Origin: an uncultured Lachnospiraceae bacterium
Lineage (GTDB): Bacteria; Bacillota; Clostridia; Lachnospirales; Lachnospiraceae
DNA: 12,640 bases
Direction of reading: 5' to 3'
NCBI GenBank assembly: GCA_947653315.1
Contig: CANTGP010000043.1
Span: 1-12,640 of the forward strand
Shown in pieces: positions 1 through 8,063 of the stretch. The notes under the pieces were generated by a model. That model made no database searches, was not told the DNA's origin, and worked only from the letters and a program-made list of their open reading frames with translations. The position numbers and the translations under genes are program-made. Position 1 is the stretch's first letter. Each line of letters starts with the position of its first letter.

Positions 1-1778
1 ACGGAGAATTCAAGGAGATGTTCCCGGAGAATGCGGTGGAGTATTTTGTGTCCTATTACGATTACTACCAACCGGAAGCCTATGTCCCATCCTCAGACAC
101 TTACATTGCCAAGGATTCTTCCATCAATGATGAAATCGAGAAGCTCCGCCTGTCCGCCACCGCATCTTTGACGGAACGCAGGGATGTGGTAGTGGTGGCG
201 AGTGTGTCTTGTATTTACGGTTTGGGAAGTCCTGACGAATATAAGGAAATGATTGTGTCGCTGCGTCCCGGTATGGTGAAGGACCGGGATGAGGTCATAC
301 GGGGACTCATCGATATCCAATACGAAAGGAATGACATCGAACTGGGAAGGGGCTGTTTCCGCGTGCGCGGGGACGTATTGGAGATTTATCCTGCGCAGGG
401 CGGGGATTACCTGATCCGCGTGGAATTTTTCGGGGATGAAATCGACCGGATTGTGGAAGCGGAGCCGTTGACGGGACAGGTACACGCATCGCTGGAACAT
501 GTTTCCATTTTTCCTGCTTCCCATTATGTGGTGGCGCAGGAAAAGATCCGCGAAGCATGTAAGAAAATAGAAGAAGAATTGGAAGAACGGGTACGTTATT
601 TTAAGGGAGAGGACAAGCTGCTGGAAGCGCAGAGGATTGCGGAACGGACTAATTTCGATATCGAGATGCTCCGGGAAACGGGATTCTGCTCCGGTATTGA
701 AAACTATTCCAGGCATTTGAACGGGCTGCCGGAGGGGGCTACCCCGCTGACGCTGATGGATTATTTCAAGGATGATTACCTGATCATCATTGACGAATCC
801 CATATGACCATACCGCAGATAAGGGGGATGTATGCCGGGGACCGTTCCAGGAAAACCACGCTGGTGGACTACGGATTCCGGCTGCCTTCGGCGTTGGATA
901 ACCGTCCGATGAATTTTATGGAGTTTGAGGAGCATATCGACCAAATGCTGTTCGTGTCGGCGACCCCTTCCGATTATGAGAGCGCCCATGAACTTTTCCG
1001 CACGGAGCAGATCATACGTCCTACGGGACTTTTGGATCCGGAAGTGGATGTGCGTCCGGTGGAAGGACAGATTGACGATCTGATTGCCGAAGTAAATAAG
1101 GAAATGGAAAAGCATAATAAGGTGTTGGTGACGACGCTGACGAAGAAAATGGCGGAAGACCTGACCGATTATATGAAAGACGTGGGAATCCGGGTGAAAT
1201 ACCTTCATTCGGATATTGACACGCTGGAGCGGGCGGAAATAATCCGCGATATGAGGCTGGATGTGTTCGATGTGCTGGTAGGCATTAACCTTCTGCGGGA
1301 AGGGCTGGATATTCCGGAGATATCTTTGGTTGCCATACTGGATGCGGACAAGGAAGGATTCCTGCGTTCGGAAACTTCCCTGATTCAGACCATAGGACGT
1401 GCGGCGAGGAATGCGGAAGGGCATGTGATCATGTATGCGGACAACATGACCGATTCCATGAAGGCGGCGATTACGGAGACCGAAAGACGCCGGACGATAC
1501 AGAATAAATACAATGAAGAACACGGTATTACGCCGCAGACCATAAAGAAGGCAGTGCGCGACCTGATCAGCATATCCAAGGCCATCGCCAAGGAAGAAGT
1601 GAAATTTGAAAAAGATCCCGAATCCATGGGACGGGAGGAATTGGAAAAGCTGATCGGCACGGTGCAGAAGAAGATGAAGCAGGCGGCTGCGGATTTGAAT
1701 TTCGAAGCGGCTGCGGAATTGCGGGATAAGATGGTGGAATTGAAAAAACAGTTAGCGGATATGGATGACAAGGAGTGA
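1..1778 (+). CDS. uvrB: UvrABC excinuclease subunit B (5' end outside window)
   Basis: UvrB is the damage-verifying, helicase-like subunit of nucleotide excision repair. It is loaded by UvrA and then recruits UvrC for incision. The reading frame is already open at base 3 (Gly-Glu-Phe-Lys-Glu before the Met at 18), so that Met is internal and the true start lies upstream. By comparison with E. coli UvrB about 75-80 N-terminal residues are missing, including the Walker A motif. Counting the Met at 18 as residue 1, the tyrosine-rich beta-hairpin ([10 protein letters not shown]) is at 13-22, helicase motif II DESH at 259-262 and motif [11 protein letters not shown] from 457. The C-terminal UVR coiled-coil motif ([14 protein letters not shown] onward) ends the protein. 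Nothing looks broken. The stop overlaps the start of uvrA, indicating one transcript. Any SOS operator would be upstream and cannot be seen. Confidence 0.98.
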   Translation, partial: GEFKEMFPENAVEYFVSYYDYYQPEAYVPSSDTYIAKDSSINDEIEKLRLSATASLTERRDVVVVASVSCIYGLGSPDEYKEMIVSLRPGMVKDRDEVIRGLIDIQYERNDIELGRGCFRVRGDVLEIYPAQGGDYLIRVEFFGDEIDRIVEAEPLTGQVHASLEHVSIFPASHYVVAQEKIREACKKIEEELEERVRYFKGEDKLLEAQRIAERTNFDIEMLRETGFCSGIENYSRHLNGLPEGATPLTLMDYFKDDYLIIIDESHMTIPQIRGMYAGDRSRKTTLVDYGFRLPSALDNRPMNFMEFEEHIDQMLFVSATPSDYESAHELFRTEQIIRPTGLLDPEVDVRPVEGQIDDLIAEVNKEMEKHNKVLVTTLTKKMAEDLTDYMKDVGIRVKYLHSDIDTLERAEIIRDMRLDVFDVLVGINLLREGLDIPEISLVAILDADKEGFLRSETSLIQTIGRAARNAEGHVIMYADNMTDSMKAAITETERRRTIQNKYNEEHGITPQTIKKAVRDLISISKAIAKEEVKFEKDPESMGREELEKLIGTVQKKMKQAAADLNFEAAAELRDKMVELKKQLADMDDKE

Positions 1779-4690
1779 CAAAGAATAAAATGGAAAACGA
1801 AAACAAAAAGATGCTGCCCCGCAGGGAATACATTAAGATACGGGGCGCCAATGAGCATAATCTGCAGGGAATCGACGTGGACATACCGAGGAATGAATTT
1901 GTAGTGTTGACAGGACTGTCAGGTTCGGGTAAATCCTCGCTGGCATTTGATACGATTTATGCGGAAGGGCAAAGGAGATACATGGAATCCCTGTCTTCTT
2001 ATGCAAGGCAGTTTTTGGGTCAGATGGAAAAGCCCAATGTGGAGAAAATCGAAGGGCTGTCTCCGGCGATATCCATCGACCAGAAATCCACGAACCGCAA
2101 TCCCCGTTCCACGGTTGGGACGGTAACGGAAATCTACGATTATTTCCGTCTGCTGTATGCGAGGATCGGTATTCCCCACTGTCCGTCCTGCGGGCGCGAG
2201 ATACGTAAGCAGACGGTAGACCAGATGACGGACCAGATTATGGCGATGCCGGAAGGGACAAAGATCCAGCTTTTGGCTCCGGTGGTGCGCGGAAGGAAGG
2301 GCGAACACGCGAAAATATTTGACCGGGCGAAGCGAAGCGGTTATGTGCGTGTACGGGTTGACGGCAATCTGTATGAACTGTCCGAGGAAATTAAACTGGA
2401 TAAGAACATAAAGCATAACATCGAAGTCGTGGTAGACCGTTTGGTGGTGAAGGCAGGCATTGAAAGGCGTCTGACGGATTCCATTGAAAACGTGCTGGCA
2501 TTGGCGGAAGGGCTTTTGGTGGTGGATGTGCTGGGCGGAGAGCCGATGAACTTCAGCCAAAGTTTTTCCTGTCCTGACTGTGGGGTCAGCATCAGCGAGA
2601 TTGAGCCCAGGAGCTTTTCCTTTAATAATCCGTTCGGAGCCTGTCCCGAATGTTTCGGGCTGGGCTATAAGATGGAATTTGACGTGGAACTGATGGTGCC
2701 GGATAAGAGCCTGAGCATTAACCAGGGCGCCATTGCCGTGACGGGCTGGCAGTCCTGCAATGACAAGAACAGCTTTACCAATGCCATATTACAGGCGCTT
2801 TGTAAGGAATACGGGTTTGATTTGGATACGCCGTTCGGGGACTATCCGGAGAAAATCCAAAACATCCTGCTGCACGGCACCGGGGGAAAAGAGGTTCCGG
2901 TCCATTACAGCGGACAGAGGGGACAGGGTGTGTATCCCGTGGCGTTTGAAGGGTTAATCCGAAATGTGGAACGGCGCTACCGGGAAACGGGTTCGGACAT
3001 CATGAAACAGGAATACGAATCTTTCATGCGTATTACCCCCTGTAAAGTCTGCGGCGGGATGCGTCTGAAAAAGGAATCCCTTGCCGTAACCGTCTGCGGT
3101 AAAAATATCTATGAAATTACCTCCATGTCCATCCGTGACCTGCATGTTTTTCTGCAGGGGATGGAGCTGACGAAACAGCAGCAGGTAATCGGAAAACAGA
3201 TTCTAAAAGAAATCAGGGCCAGGGTCGGTTTCCTGATCGATGTGGGGTTGGATTACCTGTCGCTGTCAAGGGCGACGGGAACGCTTTCGGGAGGGGAGGC
3301 ACAGAGAATCCGCCTCGCTACCCAGATCGGTTCCGGCTTGGTGGGCGTATGCTATATTTTGGACGAACCGAGTATCGGACTGCACCAAAGGGACAATGAT
3401 AAACTGCTTAATACGTTAAGGAACCTGAAGGACATGGGCAATACCCTTTTGGTGGTGGAGCATGACGAGGATACCATGCTTGCCGCAGACCATATCGTGG
3501 ATATCGGTCCCGAAGCGGGCTCCCACGGCGGCCGGGTGGTGGCGCAGGGAACGGCGGAGGAAATCATGCAGGTGGAGGAATCCATTACGGGGCAGTATTT
3601 AAGCGGCAGGAGGCAAATTCCGGTACCGGAGAAGCGCCGCAAACCCACCGGGAAGCTGGTGGTGCAGAAAGCCTCGGAAAATAACTTAAAAGGCATCAAC
3701 GTGGAATTTCCTTTGGGGGTACTGACCTGTGTTACCGGCGTGTCCGGTTCCGGGAAAAGCTCCCTTGTAAACGAGATTTTGTATAAACGTCTGGCAAGGG
3801 ACTTAAACCGGGCAAGGACCATTCCCGGAAAACATGCTGGAATCAAGGGAATCGAGCAGTTGGATAAAGTCATTGACATCGACCAGTCCCCCATCGGCAG
3901 GACGCCCCGTTCCAATCCGGCTACCTATACGGGGGTTTTCGACCAAATCAGGGATTTGTTTGCTTCCACTGCGGATGCAAAAGCAAAAGGATATAAAAAG
4001 GGGCGCTTTAGTTTTAACGTAAAAGGCGGGCGGTGCGAAGCCTGCTGCGGCGACGGTATTATCAAAATTGAAATGCATTTCCTGCCGGACGTGTATGTCC
4101 CCTGTGAGGTCTGCGGCGGCAAACGCTATAACAGGGAAACACTGGATGTGAAATATAAAGGCCGGAATATTTTTGACGTATTGGACATGACGGTGGAGGA
4201 GGCCGTGGACTTTTTTGAGAATGTTCCTTCCATCCGCCGCAAAATAGAAACATTAAACGATGTGGGATTGTCCTATATTAAATTAGGACAGCCGTCAACA
4301 ACCCTGTCCGGCGGCGAGGCGCAGCGGATTAAACTGGCGACGGAACTGAGCAAACGCAGTACCGGGAAAACCATTTATATTTTGGACGAGCCTACCACGG
4401 GCTTACATTTTGCCGACGTGCATAAACTTACGGAAATCCTGCATAAACTGGCAGACGGCGGCAATACCGTGGTAGTCATTGAGCACAATTTGGACGTCAT
4501 CAAGACTGCCGATTATATCATAGACATCGGACCGGAAGGCGGAGACAACGGCGGAACGGTAATTGCCAAGGGAACGCCGGAGGAAGTGGCGCAGACCGAA
4601 GGGTCCTATACGGGAATCTATGTAAAGAAAATGCTGGAAAAATACCGCGCGGCGAAAAACAGGAACTCCCAAAACGGTTCCGGGGAATAA
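1775..4690 (+). CDS. uvrA: UvrABC excinuclease subunit A
   Basis: UvrA is the dimeric ABC-type ATPase that first recognises bulky DNA lesions and hands them to UvrB. The 971-residue frame has the full UvrA plan. Walker A motifs are at 47-55 (GLSGSGKSS) and 655-663 (GVSGSGKSS), ABC signatures LSGGEAQRI from 504 and 844, and Walker B ILDEP near 528-532 and 869-873. Two zinc modules of the form CxxC-x20-CxxC or similar are visible at C266/C269/C290/C293 and C754/C757/C777/C780. The start is uncertain. GTG at 1775 overlaps the uvrB stop, but the AAGGAG at 1769-1774 abuts it with no spacing. ATG at 1790 or 1811 gives an N-terminus closer to the family, where residues like [13 protein letters not shown] come early. 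Translation is probably coupled to uvrB. Family identity is certain; only the first 5-12 residues are in doubt. Confidence 0.97.
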   Translation: MTKNKMENENKKMLPRREYIKIRGANEHNLQGIDVDIPRNEFVVLTGLSGSGKSSLAFDTIYAEGQRRYMESLSSYARQFLGQMEKPNVEKIEGLSPAISIDQKSTNRNPRSTVGTVTEIYDYFRLLYARIGIPHCPSCGREIRKQTVDQMTDQIMAMPEGTKIQLLAPVVRGRKGEHAKIFDRAKRSGYVRVRVDGNLYELSEEIKLDKNIKHNIEVVVDRLVVKAGIERRLTDSIENVLALAEGLLVVDVLGGEPMNFSQSFSCPDCGVSISEIEPRSFSFNNPFGACPECFGLGYKMEFDVELMVPDKSLSINQGAIAVTGWQSCNDKNSFTNAILQALCKEYGFDLDTPFGDYPEKIQNILLHGTGGKEVPVHYSGQRGQGVYPVAFEGLIRNVERRYRETGSDIMKQEYESFMRITPCKVCGGMRLKKESLAVTVCGKNIYEITSMSIRDLHVFLQGMELTKQQQVIGKQILKEIRARVGFLIDVGLDYLSLSRATGTLSGGEAQRIRLATQIGSGLVGVCYILDEPSIGLHQRDNDKLLNTLRNLKDMGNTLLVVEHDEDTMLAADHIVDIGPEAGSHGGRVVAQGTAEEIMQVEESITGQYLSGRRQIPVPEKRRKPTGKLVVQKASENNLKGINVEFPLGVLTCVTGVSGSGKSSLVNEILYKRLARDLNRARTIPGKHAGIKGIEQLDKVIDIDQSPIGRTPRSNPATYTGVFDQIRDLFASTADAKAKGYKKGRFSFNVKGGRCEACCGDGIIKIEMHFLPDVYVPCEVCGGKRYNRETLDVKYKGRNIFDVLDMTVEEAVDFFENVPSIRRKIETLNDVGLSYIKLGQPSTTLSGGEAQRIKLATELSKRSTGKTIYILDEPTTGLHFADVHKLTEILHKLADGGNTVVVIEHNLDVIKTADYIIDIGPEGGDNGGTVIAKGTPEEVAQTEGSYTGIYVKKMLEKYRAAKNRNSQNGSGE

Positions 4691-4699
4691 AAGAAAGCC

Positions 4700-4727
4700 T
4701 AAAGTTATTTCCCGAAACTGCCGATAA
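4700..4727 (+). promoter_or_regulatory. Putative sigma-28/sigma-D flagellar promoter
   Basis: TAAA at 4700-4703 is followed after 16 bases by GCCGATAA at 4720-4727. This closely fits the flagellar sigma consensus (TAAA, about 14-16 bases, GCCGATAA/T), including GTTA after the TAAA. It lies 10 bases after the uvrA stop and about 170 bases before mreB, pointing toward the mreB-flgF-flgG-flgJ operon. The expected start of transcription is near 4735. It is a sequence match only; the functional setting (flagellar rod genes downstream) makes chance less likely. Confidence 0.72.
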
Positions 4728-4782
4728 TATATAAATAACGGCGGAAAAATAATTAATATTTTAAAAATTTATGAAAACCCCT

Positions 4783-4810
4783 TTGAAAATGACATACTTT
4801 GGGTTATAAT
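4783..4810 (+). promoter_or_regulatory. Putative sigma-A promoter for the mreB-flg operon
   Basis: A TTGAAA -35 box (4783-4788), a 16-base spacer and a perfect TATAAT -10 box (4805-4810) lie in AT-rich DNA, with expected initiation near 4817. This would give a leader of about 80 nt before mreB. The leader shows no riboswitch I recognise. Together with the flagellar-type site upstream it would provide a basal level of MreB when motility genes are off. Confidence 0.75.
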
Positions 4811-4898
4811 GACCTTGTATGTTTAGTTTACCGACCAATTGGAAAACATTTATATTAATAATAGATAGCTGACGGGCGTTGACCATAGAAAGGGGTTC

Positions 4899-5894
4899 AT
4901 GATGCAGTATACGGATATAGGGATTGATTTAGGGACGGCAAGTATTTTAGTATATATCAGGGGGAAGGGCGTTGTTTTAAAAGAACCTTCCGTTGTGGCT
5001 TTTGACAGGGATACGGATAAAATCAAGGCGATTGGCGAGGAAGCGAGGCTGATGCTGGGAAGGACGCCGGGAAACATCGTGGCGGTCCGGCCGTTACGGC
5101 AGGGGGTTATTTCCGACTACCGTGTGACGGAAAAGATGATGAAGCACTTTATCCAAAAAGCAATGGGGAAGAAAACGTTCCGGAAGCCGAGGATTGCGGT
5201 CTGCGTACCGAGCGGTGTTACGGAAGTGGAAAGGAAAGCGGTGGAAGATGCCACCATGATGGCAGGGGCAAGGGATGTATTCATTATAGAAGAACCCATT
5301 GCCGCAGCCATCGGGGCGGGAATTGATATTTGGAAGCCCTGCGGCAACATGATTGTGGATATCGGGGGAGGTACTTCCGACATAGCGGTAATTTCGTTAG
5401 GGGGAAGGGTAGTAAGCGCATCCGTAAAAACGGCAGGGGATGATTTTGACGAAGCGATTGTACGTTATATGAGAAAAAAGCATAATCTGCTGATTGGCGA
5501 AAGAACGGCAGAGGATTTGAAAATAAAAATCGGTTCCGCATATAAGCGTACCGAGGTGGATTATATGGATGTCCGCGGGCGTAACCTTGTGACAGGGCTT
5601 CCGAGAACCGTTAAGGTTTCCTCGGAGGAAATGGAGGAAGCGCTCCGGGAAACCACGGCACAGATTGTGGAAACAATCCACGGCGTGTTGGAGAAGACGC
5701 CGCCGGAACTGGCTGCGGACATTGCGGACAGGGGAATCGTGCTTACGGGAGGAGGCAGCCTGTTACGCGGTTTGGAAGACCTGATTGAGTCGAAAACAGG
5801 CATCAATACGATGACTGCCGAGGACCCCATGACGGCGGTGGCAATCGGCACCGGAAAATACGTGGAATTTCTTGGGGGATATAAAGAGGAATAA
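4899..5894 (+). CDS. mreB: MreB/Mbl-family actin homologue, rod-shape determining protein
   Basis: This bacterial actin polymerises under the membrane and directs lateral cell-wall synthesis. The 331-residue length matches MreB/Mbl. The actin-fold nucleotide motifs are present: phosphate-1 loop GIDLGTA at 8-14, phosphate-2 loop VDIGGGTSDIAV at 153-164, and adenosine motif GIVLTGGGS at 279-287. There are two adjacent ATG codons, 4899 and 4902. AAAGGGG at 4889-4895 lies 3 and 6 bases before them, so the second may be used. No mreC or mreD follows. Instead flagellar rod genes do, which resembles Bacillus mbl-flhO-flhP and suggests an Mbl-like paralogue, although MreB and Mbl cannot be separated by eye. 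It is the first gene of the operon, behind two predicted promoters. Confidence 0.93.
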   Translation: MMQYTDIGIDLGTASILVYIRGKGVVLKEPSVVAFDRDTDKIKAIGEEARLMLGRTPGNIVAVRPLRQGVISDYRVTEKMMKHFIQKAMGKKTFRKPRIAVCVPSGVTEVERKAVEDATMMAGARDVFIIEEPIAAAIGAGIDIWKPCGNMIVDIGGGTSDIAVISLGGRVVSASVKTAGDDFDEAIVRYMRKKHNLLIGERTAEDLKIKIGSAYKRTEVDYMDVRGRNLVTGLPRTVKVSSEEMEEALRETTAQIVETIHGVLEKTPPELAADIADRGIVLTGGGSLLRGLEDLIESKTGINTMTAEDPMTAVAIGTGKYVEFLGGYKEE

Positions 5895-5991
5895 GAGTAT
5901 GGCGGGATGTGTGATGAGAAATCGAAAAGAGGAATAACGCAAGCATGAATCCGCTATCGGGGAAACAAACCGCAGAAGAAGGAGGAAAATT

Positions 5992-6777
5992 ATGGTAAAA
6001 GGGTTATATACTGCTTATACCGGCATGGTGAATGAGCAGCACAGGATGGATGTTATGACACATAACCTTGCGAATGCCACAACCAACGGTTATAAGAAGG
6101 AAGGGGCGACCAGTCAGGCTTTTAACGATGTGCTCACATACAAAATTAAGGACTTGTCCGAAGGACGCGGCATTGCGAAGCAGCTTGGCAAAAATAACTT
6201 CGGGGTCAAAATCGGGGAAGGTTACACCGATTATTCCGAGGGACCGATCAGGGAATCCGACAGCGTATTTGATTTGGCGATAGCCGGTCCGGGGTTTTTT
6301 GAAATTTCTTATACGAATAAAGCCGGGGAAACTTCCACGAAGTATACCCGTAACGGCAATTTTGCCATAGATTTTAACGGGTATTTGGTTACGCATGACG
6401 GGGATTACGTGATGGGAACCAATAACAACAGGATACGGCTGGATCCCCTGTTGGATTTCCGCGTGGATACCAGCGGAAACATCATGCAGGGCGAGGACAA
6501 TACGCCGGTAGCACAAATCCGTATCCGGGATTTTGAGGACTATAATTACTTGGAGAAGTTTGGGGAAAACATGTACCAGACAGTGGATGGGGCGAGACCG
6601 ATTGACGCGGAGGAAGCCCGCGTGTACCAAAATTATTTGGAAGGCTCCAATATATCGGTAGTAACGGAAATGGTCAATATGATTAATATTTCCAGGGCGT
6701 ACGAAACAAACCAAAAAGTCGTCCAAACAATGGACAGCAGTTTGGACATTGCGGTTAACCAGTTAGGCAAATTATAG
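5992..6777 (+). CDS. flgF: Flagellar basal-body rod protein, FlgF/FlhO-like
   Basis: This is a structural protein of the flagellar rod/hook family, exported by the flagellar type III system to build the shaft through the cell wall. It has no cleavable signal peptide, as expected. The N-terminal rod signature NLANATTNGYK is at 25-35. A central domain with the GPGFFEI and YTRNGNF motifs follows, and the C-terminal hook/rod helix begins YLEGSN at about 215. The 261-residue length fits FlgF or the Bacillus FlhO group. The assignment as FlgF rather than a second FlgG rests on its place before a clear FlgG. A strong AAGGAGG at 5979-5985, six bases before the ATG, fixes the start. It follows mreB by 97 bp with no terminator. 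Confidence 0.88.
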   Translation: MVKGLYTAYTGMVNEQHRMDVMTHNLANATTNGYKKEGATSQAFNDVLTYKIKDLSEGRGIAKQLGKNNFGVKIGEGYTDYSEGPIRESDSVFDLAIAGPGFFEISYTNKAGETSTKYTRNGNFAIDFNGYLVTHDGDYVMGTNNNRIRLDPLLDFRVDTSGNIMQGEDNTPVAQIRIRDFEDYNYLEKFGENMYQTVDGARPIDAEEARVYQNYLEGSNISVVTEMVNMINISRAYETNQKVVQTMDSSLDIAVNQLGKL

Positions 6778-6788
6778 GAGGATAAGAG

Positions 6789-7607
6789 ATGGTTAGGAGT
6801 TTATGGTCCGCAGCAACGGGCATGAATGCACAGCAGGTAAATGTAGATACGATTGCCAACAATTTGGCAAACGTAAATTCCGTAGGATATAAGGCGCAGG
6901 TTGCAGAATTCAAGAGCCTGTTATACCAAACGCTTCAGACTGCCACGACCACGGCGAACGGCGACCCGAAGCCGGTAACTTCCCAGGTTGGTTTGGGCGT
7001 GAGGACATCCGCACTGAACCAGATTTTCAAACAGGGAAGCCTTCTTGCCTCCGAAAGCGATACGGCATTTGCCATCGAAGGGGACGGATTCTTTGCGGTC
7101 CGCAATGCCAGCGGTGAGACGAACTATACAAGGAACGGCGATTTTACGTGGGCAATGTCGGAAACCGGCGGTATTATGCTGACTACCACGGATGGTCTTC
7201 CGGTGCTGGATACCAACAACCGTCCGATTAACCTTGCAGGCACATTTATGGCGAACCGGATTACCATAAGCTCTGACGGTACGTTAATGTATCCGGACGA
7301 GAATAATAACCCGATTTCCCTGGGGATTGCAATCGGTACGTTCCAGTTCCGTAACCCCAACGGTTTGGAGAGACAGGGGGATACCTTGTTTGCCGTAACG
7401 GGAGCCAGCGGAATCGCCATCAACGAGGCAACGAATGCGAACGTGGTGCGCAGTAAAGTGGTACAGGGATATTTGGAAGGCTCCAATGTGCAGGTGGCAG
7501 ATGAAATGGTCAACCTGATTGTGGCACAGCGTGCATACGAAATGAATTCCAAGGCAATTACCACTTCGGATGAAATGTTGCAGCAGGCAAATAACCTGAA
7601 ACGTTAA
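6789..7607 (+). CDS. flgG: Flagellar basal-body distal rod protein FlgG (FlhP-like)
   Basis: This is the distal-rod subunit of the flagellum or its Firmicute counterpart FlhP. The 272-residue protein has the N-terminal signature NNLANVNSVGYK at 24-35, the IEGDGFFAV and YTRNGDF elements of the central domain, and a classic FlgG C-terminus beginning YLEGSN at 228 and including QRAYEMNSKAI. The start is supported by AGGAGG (6776-6781) seven bases upstream, partly overlapping the flgF stop, so translation of the two genes is probably coupled. Paralogy with flgF is clear, including a shared 17-base stretch over YLEGSN. Confidence 0.93.
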   Translation: MVRSLWSAATGMNAQQVNVDTIANNLANVNSVGYKAQVAEFKSLLYQTLQTATTTANGDPKPVTSQVGLGVRTSALNQIFKQGSLLASESDTAFAIEGDGFFAVRNASGETNYTRNGDFTWAMSETGGIMLTTTDGLPVLDTNNRPINLAGTFMANRITISSDGTLMYPDENNNPISLGIAIGTFQFRNPNGLERQGDTLFAVTGASGIAINEATNANVVRSKVVQGYLEGSNVQVADEMVNLIVAQRAYEMNSKAITTSDEMLQQANNLKR

Positions 7608-7640
7608 CCAAAAGGCTTATAGCCGGATAGGAGTACATAT

Positions 7641-7988
7641 ATGAATACAAGCGGCGGAGTTTCATCGGCATATTCGAGTTATATTGCATCGCAGGCGGCT
7701 TCCAAACTGGACAGCCGGATTAAGACAAAGGATTACAGCAAATCTTCGGATGAGCAGCTTTTGGATGCGTGCAAGGAATTTGAGGCATATTTCGTGGAGC
7801 AGATTTTTAAGGAAATGCAGAAAACGGTGGATGTTTTCAAAGATGGCGAGACGAATCCCAACGATTCCCTTGTGGATTACTTTAAGGACAGTACCATACA
7901 GGAATTGGCAGGTACCATGACCGAAACGCAGGGGTTGGGTTTGGCGCAGATGCTTTTTGAACAGATGAAACGCAATTATAATATGTAA
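7641..7988 (+). CDS. flgJ: Rod-binding protein, single-domain FlgJ
   Basis: This 115-residue protein matches the N-terminal rod-binding domain of FlgJ, which caps or scaffolds the growing rod. Supporting residues are the segment LLDACKEFEAYFVEQIFKEM and the C-terminal QGLGLAQMLFEQM helix. The muramidase domain found in E. coli FlgJ is absent, as is common in Firmicutes, so wall hydrolysis would need another enzyme. AGGAG at 7629-7633, seven bases before the ATG, supports the start. It is the last gene before the terminator at 8003-8032. Confidence 0.88.
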   Translation: MNTSGGVSSAYSSYIASQAASKLDSRIKTKDYSKSSDEQLLDACKEFEAYFVEQIFKEMQKTVDVFKDGETNPNDSLVDYFKDSTIQELAGTMTETQGLGLAQMLFEQMKRNYNM

Positions 7989-8002
7989 AATATGGACATA
8001 TG

Positions 8003-8032
8003 ACAGGCTGCTTGTTAAGGCGGCCTGTTTTT
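8003..8032 (+). terminator. Intrinsic terminator ending the mreB-flg operon
   Basis: A 9-bp stem (ACAGGCTGC at 8003-8011 with GCGGCCTGT at 8020-8028, one G-T pair) encloses an 8-base loop and runs straight into five T residues at 8028-8032. It starts 14 bases after the flgJ stop. The reverse strand lacks a T-tract, so it works in the + direction only. Confidence 0.9.
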
Positions 8033-8063
8033 ACCTTATTGGAATTTGGGGCTGGAATCGGAA

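Noticed and set aside
93..1523. Long open frame of 476 codons on the minus strand opposite uvrB
   Set aside because: It lies wholly antisense to a highly conserved gene, its product is rich in His, Arg, Phe and Gln as expected of a shadow frame, and it matches no family I know.
4691..4760. Terminator after uvrA
   Set aside because: The inverted repeats here are AT-rich and are followed by A-rich, not T-rich, sequence on the + strand.
4817..4898. Possible c-di-GMP riboswitch in the mreB leader, as often precedes clostridial flagellar genes
   Set aside because: The leader is short and lacks the conserved core strings of that riboswitch class; no stable nested stems seen.
6635..7487. Identical 17-base stretch ATTTGGAAGGCTCCAAT in flgF (6635) and flgG (7471), with internal TTGGA/TCCAA dyad
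   Set aside because: It codes for the shared YLEGSN motif of these paralogues, so common descent and codon preference explain it.
7614..7624. Small GGCT/AGCC hairpin between flgG and flgJ
   Set aside because: Only a 4-bp stem with no T-tract; likely chance.
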